Of a DNA stretch of 64,000 bases, positions 16,536 to 24,319 are shown in pieces. Under the pieces are notes generated by a model. The model saw nothing but the letters and a program-made list of their open reading frames with translations. It ran no database searches and had not been told where the DNA came from. Source of the stretch: Paenibacillus sp. FSL R10-2734 (GTDB lineage: Bacteria; Bacillota; Bacilli; Paenibacillales; Paenibacillaceae); the NCBI RefSeq assembly GCF_037963865.1, contig NZ_CP150170.1:1860001-1924000 (forward strand). Direction: 5' to 3'. Every line of letters starts with the position of its first letter. The first letter of the stretch is position 1. The position numbers and the translations under genes are program-made.

Positions 16536-17604
16536 ACGAGTAATTAATGCAAGCGGCAGAATGAGTATTCTGGGGGTATCAGCTCCGTCTGACACTGTGA
16601 TGGAGGCGATGAAGCAAGGCGGACAGAGTTATGTGGAAATAGCGGATCTGGTGGATAAAGCTGGGGATTATACGGCACGTATTCTCGGTGCTGAAGCAGC
16701 GATTATCGTTAACTCAGCTTCCAGCGGTATTGCGTTGTCCGTTGCGGCGCTAGTGACCCAAGGCAACCGCCGCCGGAGTGAACGTTTGCACCAAGAAGCC
16801 ATTCCACGTAATGAAATCATCATTCTGAAGGGACATAATGTCCAGTACGGAGCTCCGGTGGAAACGATGGTCTATCTAGGTGGAGGAAAACTAATTGAGG
16901 TCGGTTATGCGAATGAAGGCCGAGCCGAACATATAGAGGACGCCATTTGTGAGCAGACGGCTGCCATTCTGTATGTGAAGTCCCACCATGCGGTGCAGAA
17001 AAATATGTTATCCGTTGAAGAGGCATGGGAGATCGCTAAGCGTAAAGATATTCCGTTAATCGTAGATGCAGCAGCGGAAGAAGACCTCTGTAAATATGTG
17101 AAATACTCTGACCTGGCGATTTATAGTGGTTCCAAAGCCATAGAAGGGCCTACATCCGGTATCGTCGCCGGCAAACGTAAATATGTGGAATGGGTTAAGG
17201 TCCAATTGTATGGAATAGGGCGCAGTATGAAGGTCGGTAAGGAAACTTCCTTTGGTCTGCTACAAGCTCTGGAAGAATACATGGTCAAGGAAGATAAAAG
17301 TGACATCGAGCAAGCGTCTTTGCAAGGATTAATGGTGTTGAATGATCTTCCGGGAATTCGTGTAACGATTGTGCAGGATGAGGCGGGTCGTGCCATCTAT
17401 CGCGGCCGAGTTCAGGTTGATCCACAGCAGGCCGGAATTACGGCGAAGGAATTGGTGGAGGGGTTGCAGCAGGGCGAGATTGCGATTTACACCCGCGATT
17501 ATGGAGTGAAGCAGGGGTATTTCGATATTGACCCACGGCCACTTCTTGGGGATGATCTGCTCGTGATCGTAGACAGCATTCATAAATTGATAGGGGGACA
17601 ATAA
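16501..17604 (+). CDS. dgaE: PLP-dependent D-glucosaminate-6-phosphate ammonia-lyase-like enzyme
   Basis: 367-aa fold-type I PLP enzyme of the SelA-related group. The PLP Lys lies in YSGSKAIEGPTSG, the Asp binding the pyridine N in IPLIVDAAAEED, and the N-terminal signature is YGLKRVINASGRM. In Salmonella DgaE converts D-glucosaminate-6-P to KDG-6-P and ammonia; the aldolase and kinase neighbours support that reading. GTG at 16501 is preferred because AAAGGAG ends 9 nt before it; it overlaps the previous gene by 35 nt. An ATG at 16480 would add seven residues. Confidence 0.83.
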   Translation: MANSLNAKYGLKRVINASGRMSILGVSAPSDTVMEAMKQGGQSYVEIADLVDKAGDYTARILGAEAAIIVNSASSGIALSVAALVTQGNRRRSERLHQEAIPRNEIIILKGHNVQYGAPVETMVYLGGGKLIEVGYANEGRAEHIEDAICEQTAAILYVKSHHAVQKNMLSVEEAWEIAKRKDIPLIVDAAAEEDLCKYVKYSDLAIYSGSKAIEGPTSGIVAGKRKYVEWVKVQLYGIGRSMKVGKETSFGLLQALEEYMVKEDKSDIEQASLQGLMVLNDLPGIRVTIVQDEAGRAIYRGRVQVDPQQAGITAKELVEGLQQGEIAIYTRDYGVKQGYFDIDPRPLLGDDLLVIVDSIHKLIGGQ

Positions 17605-17605
17605 G

Positions 17606-18361
17606 ATGACAATGATTTCACAGCGTTTTTATAAGGGCCGCACCGCATTAAATGTACTAGCTAAAGATATCGAGAATGCTAAAGAGATTTATGCCGCGGC
17701 GGAAGGTCATGTGCTGGTCGGTGTACTCTCTAAGGATTATAAGACGGTAGAAGAAGCCGTAACCGCCATGAAGCAATATGGTCAAGAAATAGAAGATGCT
17801 GTATCGATTGGCTTAGGTGCAGGGGATAATCGCCAAGCGGCAATTGTGGCCGAGATTGCTAAGCATTATCCGGGTAGTCATATTAACCAGGTGTTCCCTG
17901 TGGTCGGAGCTACACGCGCTAATCTTGGTGGGAAAGACAGCTGGATCAACAGCATGGTCTCCCCTTCTGGTCGCGTTGGTTACGTGAATATTTCAACAGG
18001 ACTCTTCAGTGCTGCGGAGAGTGAAGCGGCGATTGTACCTGTAGCATCAGCAATTGCGCTTGTTCGGGATATGGGTGGTAATGCACTGAAGTATTTCCCA
18101 ATGCAGGGATTAAGCCGTGAAGAGGAATACCGCTCTGTCGCGAAGGCCTGTGCTGAGGCAGGGTTTGCACTCGAACCAACCGGTGGAATTGATATGGACA
18201 ATTTCGAGGCTATTCTGGAAATTGCTCTTGAAGCAGGGGTGCCACAAGTGATTCCGCATGTCTACTCATCCATTATCGACCAAGAATCGGGACAGACCCA
18301 GATCCAGGATGTGCGTGATTTGCTTGGAATTATGAAGAGGCTGACCGATAAATATGCCTAA
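17606..18361 (+). CDS. dgaF: 2-dehydro-3-deoxy-6-phosphogluconate aldolase, DgaF type
   Basis: 251-aa TIM-barrel aldolase of the family that accompanies DgaE-like enzymes (EF_0839-like), splitting KDG-6-P into pyruvate and glyceraldehyde-3-phosphate. Visible landmarks: VSIGLGAGDN, INQVFPVVGATRANL, SPSGRVGYVNIS, the probable Schiff-base Lys in NALKYFPMQG, and EPTGGIDMDNF. The ATG follows a G-rich ribosome site one base after the previous stop, and the end overlaps the kinase by 8 nt. Confidence 0.85.
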   Translation: MTMISQRFYKGRTALNVLAKDIENAKEIYAAAEGHVLVGVLSKDYKTVEEAVTAMKQYGQEIEDAVSIGLGAGDNRQAAIVAEIAKHYPGSHINQVFPVVGATRANLGGKDSWINSMVSPSGRVGYVNISTGLFSAAESEAAIVPVASAIALVRDMGGNALKYFPMQGLSREEEYRSVAKACAEAGFALEPTGGIDMDNFEAILEIALEAGVPQVIPHVYSSIIDQESGQTQIQDVRDLLGIMKRLTDKYA

Positions 18362-19370
18362 AGTAATCGGGGCATTCGGAGAAGTAATGATGCGTCTGCA
18401 GGTGCCGGGAGTTCAGCTGCTATCACAAGGAAACACCTTGAATTATTCATTCTCTGGCACTGGGGTTAATGTCAGCTCTGCACTAGCACGCTTCGGGCAT
18501 GAAGGTGCTTTGGTTTCCCGTTTGCCGAATACTTCTTTGGGAGATGCCGCCGCGGCGTATTTGCGGAAGCTGGGAATCTCATCTACCTTCGTTATACGAG
18601 GGGGAGAATACCTAGGCTTGTATTTCTTGGAGAACGGATTTGGCGCTCGTCCAAGTAAGGTGACTTATAGCAATCGTCTGGAGAGTAGCTTCAACACGGC
18701 TCCTGAGGAAACTTATGATTATGAAGAGATTGCGCGAAGTCTGGATGTGATCCATTTCTGCGGCATTACGCTGGCTATGAACGATAGTGTGCGTCATCAC
18801 ATGAAATCCTTAGCTAGAGCAGTAAAGCAGCAGGGGGGGACTGTGATCTTCGATTGCAACTATCGTCCATCCTTATGGGGAGCGGAAGGGTATTCACAAG
18901 CGAAGCCGCATTACGAGGAAATGCTGAGGCTGGCCGATATCGTAATGATGAATGAGAAGGACGCGATCTATATCTTGGGGATGAGCACTGAACAAGCTCA
19001 TCGTGAAGAGCAATTGATTGAGCTTATTCCCGCGGTTGCGAAGCAGTACGATATTTCGGTGATCGCAGGCACACATCGCAGTATTCATGGCGATAACTCA
19101 CATTCACTGCGAGGGTTTCTTTATAAGAATCAGAGCTTCTTCTTTTCGGATACACTGAGATTTCTCGTCTATGATAGAATAGGGGCTGGAGATGCCTATA
19201 CGAGCGGAATTGTGCATGGAGAGCTAACAGGATTTACACCTGAGCAGACAGTACGGTTTGCCGCTGCCGCTAGTATGCTAGCCCATACTGTCGAGGGCGA
19301 CACTCCCATGGCTTCAGAAGCGGATGTACTTCGAGCCATGACCCTATCTGTAGGCGATGTAGAAAGGTAG
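18354..19370 (+). CDS. PfkB-family sugar kinase, probable 2-keto-3-deoxygluconokinase
   Basis: 338-aa ribokinase-family enzyme. It starts with the typical AFGEVMMRL; the substrate region GTGVNVSSALARFG is present. The catalytic/anion-hole motif DRIGAGDAYTSG is near residue 275, and NYRPSLWG matches KdgK enzymes. It would phosphorylate KDG, feeding the aldolase encoded upstream. Overlaps at both ends (8 nt with dgaF; 1 nt with the GntR gene) indicate tight coupling. Confidence 0.85.
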   Translation: MPKVIGAFGEVMMRLQVPGVQLLSQGNTLNYSFSGTGVNVSSALARFGHEGALVSRLPNTSLGDAAAAYLRKLGISSTFVIRGGEYLGLYFLENGFGARPSKVTYSNRLESSFNTAPEETYDYEEIARSLDVIHFCGITLAMNDSVRHHMKSLARAVKQQGGTVIFDCNYRPSLWGAEGYSQAKPHYEEMLRLADIVMMNEKDAIYILGMSTEQAHREEQLIELIPAVAKQYDISVIAGTHRSIHGDNSHSLRGFLYKNQSFFFSDTLRFLVYDRIGAGDAYTSGIVHGELTGFTPEQTVRFAAAASMLAHTVEGDTPMASEADVLRAMTLSVGDVER

Positions 19371-20092
19371 TGAACCTCTTGAGTTTGTCCCGAAAAGATA
19401 AGCCCTTATATATGCAAATCGCAAATATTATAAAGGATCGGATTCTACACGGAGTCTATCCTATCGGGTTGAATATTCCTTCCGAACCACAGTTGGAGCA
19501 GGAATTTAATGTCAGCAAGATCACTGTGCGCGGTGCCATTCAGGAACTCGTCCAAGAGGGATTTCTGGAGAAAGGGAGCGGTAAGGGGACGAAGGTGATC
19601 CGCAATACCTCATCCTCCAAGCTGTCCAAATGGAAGAAGTTCACGGAAATTCTGGTGGATGAAGGGCATCAAATTCGGAAGCAATGGCTAAAGGCGGAGC
19701 GGGTATATAATGAAGCCGGAAGTGAACCTTATCGTTTATTCGGTGAATATTGTATACGCTTGGAACGCATATACAGTCTCAATGATATTCCATACGTTCA
19801 TTACACGCATTATTTAGTAAATGGTATGGATGATTTGGATCTACTAGACTTAAATGCCCAGTCCTTGTATGAACTGCTTGAAGAACGGAGCGTTTCCTTA
19901 GAGAAACTGCGTGATGAATTTTTCGTTGCTGTTCCTCCGCCTGATGTAGAGGAGATATTGCTTCTGGATAAGAAGATTCCATTGCTGAAGCGAACACGTT
20001 ATTCTTACGATGAGCTTGGCAAGGTAACTGAGTATAGTATCGGCTTTTACAACACGGAGCTGCAGAATTATGTAGTGAACTATGAGGTGTAG
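19370..20092 (+). CDS. GntR-family regulator, HutC/UTRA type
   Basis: 240 aa. N-terminal winged helix: PLYMQIANIIKDRI, then IPSEPQLEQEFNVSKITVRGAIQEL as recognition region. The C-terminal UTRA ligand domain (LERIYSLNDIPYVHYTHYL and the final ITEYSIGFY-like strand) binds a small sugar-type effector. GTG at 19370 overlaps the kinase stop. It is the last gene of the operon and the likely repressor at the paired operators 15341-15405. Confidence 0.88.
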   Translation: MNLLSLSRKDKPLYMQIANIIKDRILHGVYPIGLNIPSEPQLEQEFNVSKITVRGAIQELVQEGFLEKGSGKGTKVIRNTSSSKLSKWKKFTEILVDEGHQIRKQWLKAERVYNEAGSEPYRLFGEYCIRLERIYSLNDIPYVHYTHYLVNGMDDLDLLDLNAQSLYELLEERSVSLEKLRDEFFVAVPPPDVEEILLLDKKIPLLKRTRYSYDELGKVTEYSIGFYNTELQNYVVNYEV

Positions 20093-20098
20093 TTAGAG

Positions 20099-20152
20099 AA
20101 AATCCGGAGCAGTTTGTAGGGTGAATTCCCTGCAGGATGGTTCGGATTTTTT
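20099..20152 (+). terminator. Terminator of the D-glucosaminate-type operon
   Basis: AAAATCCG pairs with CGGATTTT, with an inner stem TGTAGGG/CCCTGCA; the 3' arm runs into a T-tract. Confidence 0.75.
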
Positions 20153-20265
20153 GTATCTTTGCAAGCGGTAAATATAATTATTTAAATTTATGAATATACA
20201 AGATGTGATGACTGATGTAAAATTACAATACCTGAAGCGTCCTGGAACAGCTTAAGGGCTTTTTG

Positions 20266-20301
20266 CATGCTCTTTTGCAGATTGCAAAGACTAGGGGCAT
20301 G
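20266..20301 (+). promoter_or_regulatory. Structured leader upstream of the NMT1-like ABC operon
   Basis: CATGC/GCATG outer stem encloses CTTTTGCA/TGCAAAG with loop GAT. It may be an attenuator or small regulatory structure. It lacks the conserved cores of the TPP and FMN riboswitches. Confidence 0.3.
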
Positions 20302-20338
20302 TCGACTATAGAAAGATTAATGGAGGTTGGAGATTTTT

Positions 20339-21331
20339 ATGAAGAAAAGAGCTTTGAAAAGAATGATGATGATGTCGATGATGGTAGCTGTCATCGCTGT
20401 ACTTGCAGTCGGTTGTGGTTCAAAGAATAACACGAATACAGCATCGACAGAAGGAACTACAGGTGAGGCTTCAAAAGAAGTTGTTACTTTGTCACTTGGC
20501 CTATTGCCTTCGATTGATGCTATTCCTTTTGTAATTGCACATGAACAAGGTTTCGATAAGAAACATGGAGTGAACCTAGATATCCAAACGTTCAAGAGTG
20601 CAAAAGACCGTGATGTCGCTTTTCAAGCAGGTAAGCTAGAGGGGATCAGCGCTGATTTGGTTGCGATTTCTATTTACAATGAAGCCGGGCTGGATGTGAA
20701 GATCACTAGCACCACTTTTGGTGAATTCGATTTATTGACTGGGAATGACGCGATTCAAGAAGTGAAGGACTTGAAGGGCAAAACCGTGATTTTATCCAAA
20801 AATACCTCCACACAATATACTGTGGCGATGATGCTGAAACAAGCGGGTTTGACGGAAGATGATATTACGGTAACTGAGGTTCCGCAAATCCCTACCCGTT
20901 TAGAATTGCTTAAGAATAATAAGGCGGATGCAGCGATTTTGCCTGAACCATTTGTAACTATGGGTAAAGCTTCAGGCTTGCGCGTGCTTAGCTCAACGCA
21001 TACAGCGGGCGTGAATCCATTTGTATTGGCTTTCCCACAGACTGCAATTGATGCTAAGGCAGATGCGATTCGCAGTATGTATGCTGCTTATGATGAAGCT
21101 GTAGCCTATATGAAATCTCATGATCAATCCGAATATATCGATCTTGTGATCAAAGAAGTTGGTTATCCAGAAACATTGAAAGATGAAATTAAAGTGCCTG
21201 ATTATATCCCTGCCAATCAAGTGGATGTGAAAGAAGTGGAAGCCGCATTTGCATGGGCACGGGAAAAAGGTTTGCTTAGCAAAAATATCTCGCCTGAAGA
21301 TGTGATTTCTGATGTCCAGTTCAAAAAATAA
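20339..21331 (+). CDS. NMT1/SsuA-like ABC transporter binding lipoprotein
   Basis: 330-aa extracellular binding protein with a Lys/Arg start, hydrophobic stretch and lipobox VLAVGC. The mature part has the NMT1/THI5-SsuA pattern: LGLLPSIDAIPFVIAHEQG, then DLKGKTVILSKNTSTQY, then ADAAILPEPF. Members bind thiamine precursors, sulfonates, nitrate or similar small molecules, and the ligand cannot be told here. ATG at 20339 with GGAG 6 nt upstream is preferred over an in-frame TTG at 20327. Confidence 0.85.
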   Translation: MKKRALKRMMMMSMMVAVIAVLAVGCGSKNNTNTASTEGTTGEASKEVVTLSLGLLPSIDAIPFVIAHEQGFDKKHGVNLDIQTFKSAKDRDVAFQAGKLEGISADLVAISIYNEAGLDVKITSTTFGEFDLLTGNDAIQEVKDLKGKTVILSKNTSTQYTVAMMLKQAGLTEDDITVTEVPQIPTRLELLKNNKADAAILPEPFVTMGKASGLRVLSSTHTAGVNPFVLAFPQTAIDAKADAIRSMYAAYDEAVAYMKSHDQSEYIDLVIKEVGYPETLKDEIKVPDYIPANQVDVKEVEAAFAWAREKGLLSKNISPEDVISDVQFKK

Positions 21332-22088
21332 GGGACTTGTTATAAAAGACCTTAAAGTAGAGTACAAGACGGGGCAATTAGCCTTAGGACAGATGGATTT
21401 ATCTTTTCCAGAGCATGGGATTTACACGATCATCGGACCCTCTGGCAGCGGGAAATCCACTTTATTACGGGCGATCGCGGGCTTGCTTCCAAGCTATATG
21501 GGGCAGATTCTTTTTAATGAGAAATCCGTGCATGATAAAGAAACTCTGATCGGTCTCGTACCGCAAAACTATGGCCTTCTCCCATGGAAGACTGTACATG
21601 ATAATATTCAAATTGCGATGAAAATCTCGCATACGGCTAACCAATCCAAGCAAGAACGTGAGAACCAGATTGAACAGTGGCTTTCATCGATGAGAATCTC
21701 TGATTTAGCTGATCGTTATCCTCTATCTCTCAGTGGGGGACAGCAACAAAGAGTAGCAATTGCTAGAGCATTCGCCATTATGCCCACCATTTTATTGCTG
21801 GACGAGCCGTTCTCCGCACTGGATGCGATTACGCGGGAAACGCTGCAGATTCTCTTTTTGGATAACTGGTTGGCCCATCCGGCTACTACCTTATTTGTTA
21901 CCCATGATGTGGAAGAAGCTATTCTGCTGGGGCAGAAAATTATTGTTATGCCATCTAATAAAGAAGAAGCTCCAGAAATGATTGATAATCAATTGGTATT
22001 TGAAATGAAGCATGAGGATAAGCGGGACAGTGTAGATTTCTTTGAGCAGACTAAGCAAATCAGAAAGGTAATGCAGGAGATATGGTGA
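21312..22088 (+). CDS. ABC transporter ATPase, SsuB/TauB-like
   Basis: 258 aa with Walker A GPSGSGKST, Q-loop VPQNYGLLPW, signature LSGGQQQRVAIARA, Walker B ILLLDEPFSALD and switch His in VTHDVEEA. It overlaps the binding-protein gene by 20 nt and the permease by 7 nt, showing one operon of three genes. Confidence 0.92.
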   Translation: MSSSKNKGLVIKDLKVEYKTGQLALGQMDLSFPEHGIYTIIGPSGSGKSTLLRAIAGLLPSYMGQILFNEKSVHDKETLIGLVPQNYGLLPWKTVHDNIQIAMKISHTANQSKQERENQIEQWLSSMRISDLADRYPLSLSGGQQQRVAIARAFAIMPTILLLDEPFSALDAITRETLQILFLDNWLAHPATTLFVTHDVEEAILLGQKIIVMPSNKEEAPEMIDNQLVFEMKHEDKRDSVDFFEQTKQIRKVMQEIW

Positions 22089-22834
22089 GAACAAGTCGGC
22101 TTCATCACATAATAAGACTGTTGTTTGTGTTCTTTTGTATGAATGTGGTTTGGTATATTGCCTATTTGCTTATGAATCATTCGATTTTGCCGAGTCCATT
22201 CGCTGTATATAACGCTATGTTTCATTTAGGGGTACAGGATGTTGCTTTAAATGTGGGGTATAGCTTGTTCAGAATTTTTGCGGGTGTGGTGCTGGCGTTA
22301 ATCATTGGACTGCTCATTGGTCTGCTGATGGGACGTTCGCTGACTTGGAATAAGCTGCTGGACCCTGTCGTTTATTTAACATATCCTGTTCCAAAAATCG
22401 CCCTGCTTCCCGTTGTGATGCTGTTCTTCGGGCTTGGCGAAACGTCTAAAATCTTGATGATTATGCTGATTCTATTGTTTCAAATTATCATCTCTGTTAG
22501 AGATGGTGTGAAGGCCATTCCTGAGAATACCTATGATGTCTTAACGAGTATAGGTGCTAGCTCTGTGCAGAAATTCTGGCATGTGACACTGCCGGGTGCA
22601 CTGTCGGTCATTCTGAGTACGATTCGTATTTCGCTTGGAACGGCGATATCAGTCCTCTTTTTCACGGAGATTTATGGAACTGAGCATGGCATGGGTTTTT
22701 TCATTATGGATGCTTGGTTAAGACTGGATTATCCGGAGATGTATGCGGGAATTATGCTGTTTAGTTTGGTGGGGTTTGTCCTCTTCTTGCTTGTTGATTT
22801 TCTGGATTACAAGTTTATGAAGTGGCGGAATTAA
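22082..22834 (+). CDS. ABC transporter permease, SsuC/TauC-like
   Basis: 250-aa permease with five to six membrane segments and an EAA-like cytoplasmic loop (YDVLTSIGASSVQKFWHVTLPGA). Its start ATG is preceded by GGAG. With the two genes before it, it makes a complete importer for a small organic ligand. Confidence 0.9.
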   Translation: MVRTSRLHHIIRLLFVFFCMNVVWYIAYLLMNHSILPSPFAVYNAMFHLGVQDVALNVGYSLFRIFAGVVLALIIGLLIGLLMGRSLTWNKLLDPVVYLTYPVPKIALLPVVMLFFGLGETSKILMIMLILLFQIIISVRDGVKAIPENTYDVLTSIGASSVQKFWHVTLPGALSVILSTIRISLGTAISVLFFTEIYGTEHGMGFFIMDAWLRLDYPEMYAGIMLFSLVGFVLFLLVDFLDYKFMKWRN

Positions 22835-22862
22835 ATATGATTGTATCGGCTAAAAAGATTAG

Positions 22863-22900
22863 ACCAGCAGGCTCCAGCATGGAGCTTTGCTGGTTTTTTT
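22863..22900 (+). terminator. Terminator of the NMT1-like ABC operon
   Basis: ACCAGCA/TGCTGGT with inner stem GCTCCA/TGGAGC, followed by seven or more T. Confidence 0.85.
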
Positions 22901-22940
22901 GTTGTATAGGAAATTAACGGTATGCCCTTTTAATTGCAGT

Positions 22941-23120
22941 TTGTACAATAGAAACCCACGTTTCCGCTCGAAAAAGTTCATCTACTGCACTTTGTGCAAC
23001 GGATCTCCAGGAAATGTGCTAGTAAAGGGTATTTTTCATATGATTGATTGCACAAAATACAATAGAACTGCAATTCAGTGCTATTTAAATAAATTCTGTT
23101 GTATGAAATACAACAGAATT
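22941..23120. repeat. Four-unit palindrome array C (TTGTACAA type)
   Basis: Four palindromic units fill the gap between two genes: TTGTACAA (22941-22948), TTGTGCAA (22992-22999), an ATTG/CAAT unit (23047-23063), and a 13-bp perfect inverted repeat AATTCTGTTGTAT around GAA (23092-23120). Centres are 51, 59.5 and 51 bp apart. No gene is visible in 22835-23200. Confidence 0.6.
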
Positions 23121-23200
23121 GAAAATTCCCCGAAAAAAATCGGAGAATCATAACAGACGCTATGTTCGATAGTCGCTTTTGCCCGAGTATATAGTGATCC

Positions 23201-24148
23201 TTACCGACCAAGAAGCGCCGGCACGATAAATCGACCGAACACATTAGCTGGTGAGCCTTTTTTGTACTTATCCGCAGTGATGACTGCGACCAGCTCGTAG
23301 GATGGAACCACAAGGATATGCTGACCTCCGAATCCGAGTGCAAAATAATAAGGAATCTCGTTTCGCTGCTGCTCAGTACCAGCATTGAATGAGGATACCC
23401 ACCAGTGCCAGCCGTAAAAGCCCTTTTGTGGTAGCGTAGCTGCAACATAGGGACGAGTGGACTTCTGAACAGTATCCGAAAGAATGAGCTGCTGGTCCTT
23501 CCAGCACCCCTGCTGCAAATAAAGTAGGCCGAATTTCAGCATATCCTCCGGCTTCAGATAAAGGCCAAAGCCACCGGTATGTACGCCTTGGGGATCGGTA
23601 TCCCAGCGGTAGCTTTCGATGCCAAGCGGCTGAAATAGCTGAGCTTTGGCAAATGCTGCAACGTCTTGTCCAGAACACTCACGCAGGATAGTGGATAAGA
23701 GCTGAGAGCATCCGGAGTTATAAGTCATCACGGTTCCCGGCGTATGAGCTAGCGGCTGGGCGAGCACAAACTTTACCCAGTCTGTGGTTTTGGTCATGGT
23801 CGGAAAGGAATTCTGCCCCCCGAACTCCGTCCAGTTAAAGCCCGCTGTCATCGTTAATAAGTGACCGATAGTGATCTCTCTTTTTCGTGGATCTTGATCC
23901 TCTTTTAATAAAGGGAAAAATAGAGAAATAGGTGTGTCAGGTGGCGGAATGATTTGTTTATCTATGGCTATGCTGACCAGGGCGGCGAGCACGCTTTTGG
24001 TGCAGGAGTTAATTTTGCCAAGCTCTTCTGAGATTTTTGGCTCGCGATAATGCTCCAGTATGGGTTTTCCATGTTGAACGATTAGACAACTGCGAATATC
24101 TAGGCCAGTAATGCCGTCTATAAGCGGCTGAAGGTTCCAGTCAGTGAT
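23201..24148 (-). CDS. Beta-lactamase-fold serine hydrolase with no canonical start codon
   Basis: Class C beta-lactamase/esterase-like hydrolase. The frame contains the nucleophile motif SCTK (S-x-x-K), TYNSG as the second motif and GFGGQ near the end. GTG at 23992 is the first standard start codon but lies just after SCTK, so using it would remove the active site. Reading upstream, the frame stays open with protein-like sequence (TDWNLQPLIDGITGLD, SCLIVQHGKPILEHY) back to a stop just before AAG GGG GCC, and contains no ATG, GTG or TTG. AAAGGGGG (24157-24164) lies 8 nt before an ATC codon at 24148, exactly where a start is expected. Either AUC is used or ATG was mutated and the gene is inactive. 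About 315 aa. Confidence 0.65.
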   Translation of the reverse strand: MTDWNLQPLIDGITGLDIRSCLIVQHGKPILEHYREPKISEELGKINSCTKSVLAALVSIAIDKQIIPPPDTPISLFFPLLKEDQDPRKREITIGHLLTMTAGFNWTEFGGQNSFPTMTKTTDWVKFVLAQPLAHTPGTVMTYNSGCSQLLSTILRECSGQDVAAFAKAQLFQPLGIESYRWDTDPQGVHTGGFGLYLKPEDMLKFGLLYLQQGCWKDQQLILSDTVQKSTRPYVAATLPQKGFYGWHWWVSSFNAGTEQQRNEIPYYFALGFGGQHILVVPSYELVAVITADKYKKGSPANVFGRFIVPALLGR

Positions 24149-24319
24149 GTGGGTGGCCCCCTTTCAGAGATGAGTTAAAGCTGTAGCTGCCTACCATTAT
24201 AGCTCATATAGCATGCATTACATAAACAATGTAATTTCCTGTCGTTAAATAAATATGGAAAATATAAGGAGATATCTGTATAATGTTATGAATCACGTGT
24301 TAGAGGAGGATGAATTCTT

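Noticed and set aside
20160..20338. TPP or FMN riboswitch before the NMT1-like importer
   Set aside because: The conserved TPP (CTGAGA) and FMN core sequences are absent; only generic hairpins are seen.
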